A stretch of DNA of 64,000 nucleotides from Pleurodeles waltl. Lineage: Eukaryota; Chordata; Amphibia; Caudata; Salamandridae. Within the stretch, counting starts at the first letter, position 1. Every line of letters begins with the position of its first letter. The stretch covers positions 1,025,437,066-1,025,501,065 of the forward strand of contig NC_090446.1 of assembly GCF_031143425.1 (NCBI RefSeq), read 5' to 3'. Shown in pieces: positions 62,785-64,000 of the stretch. The translations under genes were made by a program, and so were the position numbers. The notes beneath the pieces were generated by a model, which ran no database searches, was not told the DNA's origin, and saw nothing but the letters and a program-made list of their open reading frames with translations.

Positions 62785-64000
62785 TGTTCCCCCAAGTCTC
62801 CTGATACAAATGATACCACACTTGTGTGGGTGGGACTAGCGCCCGCAACAGGAAATGCCCCAAAACACAATGAGGACGCATCCCATTTTTTGACAGAAAA
62901 CAGATGTGTTTTTTGCAAAGTGCATACCTGTAGATTTTGGCCTCTAGCTCAGCCGCCACCTAGGGAAACCTACCAAACCTGTCCATTTTTTAAAACTAGA
63001 GACCTAGGGGAATCCAAGATGGGGTGGGTTGTGGGGCTCTGACCAGGTTCTGTTACCCAGAATCCTTTGCAAACCTCAAAATTTGGCTAAAAAAACACAT
63101 TTTCCTCACATTTCGGTGACAGAAAGTTCCGGAATCTGAGAGGAGCCACAAATTTCCTTTCACCCAGCGTTCCCCAAGGTTTCCCGATACAAATGATATC
63201 TCACTTGTGTGGGTAGGTCTAGTGCCCGCGACAGGAAATGCCCCAAAACACAATGAGGACACATCCCATTTTTGACAGAAAACAGAGGTGTTTTTTGCAA
63301 AGTGCCTACCTGTAGATTTTGGCCTCTAGCTCAGCCGGCACCTAGGGAAACCTACCAAACCTGTGTATTTTTGAAAACTAGAGACCTAGGGGAATCCAAG
63401 ATGGGGTGACTTGTGGGGCTCTGACCAGGTTCTGTTACCCAGAATCCTTTGCAAACCGCAAAATTGGGCTAAAAAAACACATTTTCCTCACATTTCGGTA
63501 AAAGAAAGTTCTGGAATCTGAGAGGAGCCAAACATTTCCTTCCACCCAGCGTTCCCCCAAGTCTCCCGATAAAAATGATACCTCAGTTGTGTGGGTGGGC
63601 CTAGCGCTTAGAACAGGTAATGCCCCAAAATACGACGTGGACACATCCCATATTTTGACGGAAAACAGAGGTGTTTTTTGCAAAGTGCCTACCTGTAGAT
63701 TTTGGCCTCTAGCTCAGCCGGCACCTAGGGAGTCCTACCAAACCTGTGCATTTTTGAAAACTAGAGACCTAGGGGAGTCCAAGATGGGGTGGGTTGTGGG
63801 GCTCTGACCAGGTTGTGCTACCCAGAATCCTTTGCAAACCTCAAAATTTGGGTAAAAAAACACATTTTCCTCATATTTCGATGACAGAAAGTTCTGAAAT
63901 CTGAGAGGAGCCACAAATGTCCTTCCACCCAGTGTTCCCCCAAGTCTCCTGATACAAATGATACCACACTTGTGTGGGTGGGACTAGCGCCCGCGACAGG
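62785..64000 (+). repeat. B-M-N and partial B monomer at the window end
   Basis: Starts: B 62785, M 63168, N 63550, B 63933 (68 bp only, cut by the window). The first three copy 57805-58952 almost exactly. N ends with the usual GGGTAAAAAAACAC and then switches near 63873 to the B lead-in (CATATTTCGATG, CCCAGTGTTCC, ACCACACTTG). The same N therefore continues into a different neighbour from the one at 58953. Confidence 0.9.

Larger units (their letters stand above)
1..64000. repeat. Satellite DNA array, 383-bp monomer, 167 complete copies
   Basis: The entire window is built from one 383-bp unit in a single orientation. The landmark CTTGTGTGGGT recurs at 383-bp steps (the G of its first GTG lies at 40, 423, 806, 1189, 1572 and onward to 63972), with only small deviations of 357-388 bp caused by local indels. 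Every stretch between landmarks aligns to the same unit, so there is no spacer, no inserted transposon and no unique DNA. Satellites of this kind are typical of eukaryotic centromeric or pericentromeric heterochromatin; that placement is inference. The array runs off both ends of the window, so its full size is unknown. The family itself is not recognised. Confidence 0.99.

Noticed and set aside
1..64000. CRISPR array or phage/bacterial repeat system
   Set aside because: The repeat is 383 bp without spacers: consecutive units abut, and all sequence between landmarks is itself repeated. No cas-like or other genes are present.

Overview
The whole 64 kb window is one uninterrupted tandem array of a single satellite DNA family. 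The monomer is 383 bp (about 45% G+C, counted by hand on the first copy). I count 167 complete monomers plus 68 bp of a 168th, all head-to-tail in one orientation. No unique sequence, transposon, RNA gene or credible protein-coding gene interrupts them. Such an array points to a eukaryotic chromosome, most likely centromeric, pericentromeric or other constitutive heterochromatin, and the repeat unit and CpG-decay pattern would suit a methylated, probably animal genome. I do not recognise the species. If the record is labelled bacterial, contamination should be suspected. The many short reading frames of 60-110 codons recur once per monomer, start only at GTG or TTG, and change frame from one monomer to the next. 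They are by-products of the repeat.

Monomers fall into about 20 recognisable variants, which I label with arbitrary letters (A, B, C, D, E, F-X). Their order is not random and forms nested higher-order repeats (HORs). Layout: 1-6510, a mosaic (A B A' A C D E A F G H I J K L/U E A). 6511-11077, a second module (B M N O P N Q R S T T' X). 11078-16829, a 15-monomer HOR copy (5752 bp). 16830-35234, three consecutive 16-monomer HOR copies of 6135 bp each (order C W F G H I J K L U V E' A B A' A), almost identical to one another. 35235-37919, a fourth copy that has lost seven monomers through one chimeric monomer. 37920-45959, the M-N-O-P module again, containing a perfect-register tandem duplication of five monomers. 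45960-53975, a shortened long unit joining the M-X module to the C-to-A module. 53976-63932, short-period mixing of D-E'-A triplets with B-M-N segments. 63933-64000, the start of another B monomer.

The most informative inference is that two apparently different HORs share one ancestor. A unit of about 25 monomers (B M N O P N Q R S T T' X C W F G H I J K L U V E' A) explains 6511-15680 (24 monomers, one lost by fusion) and 45577-53975 (22 monomers). The abundant 16-mer is that unit with the 11-monomer M-to-X block replaced by two monomers, A' and A. Chimeric monomers at the junctions keep the 383-bp register, as expected from unequal homologous exchange. I find no protein or RNA-based system here. 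The interest is in the array's evolutionary record, a recurrent Pol III A-box-like motif, and the near-dinucleosomal repeat length. All identity statements are by-eye estimates, not computed alignments.
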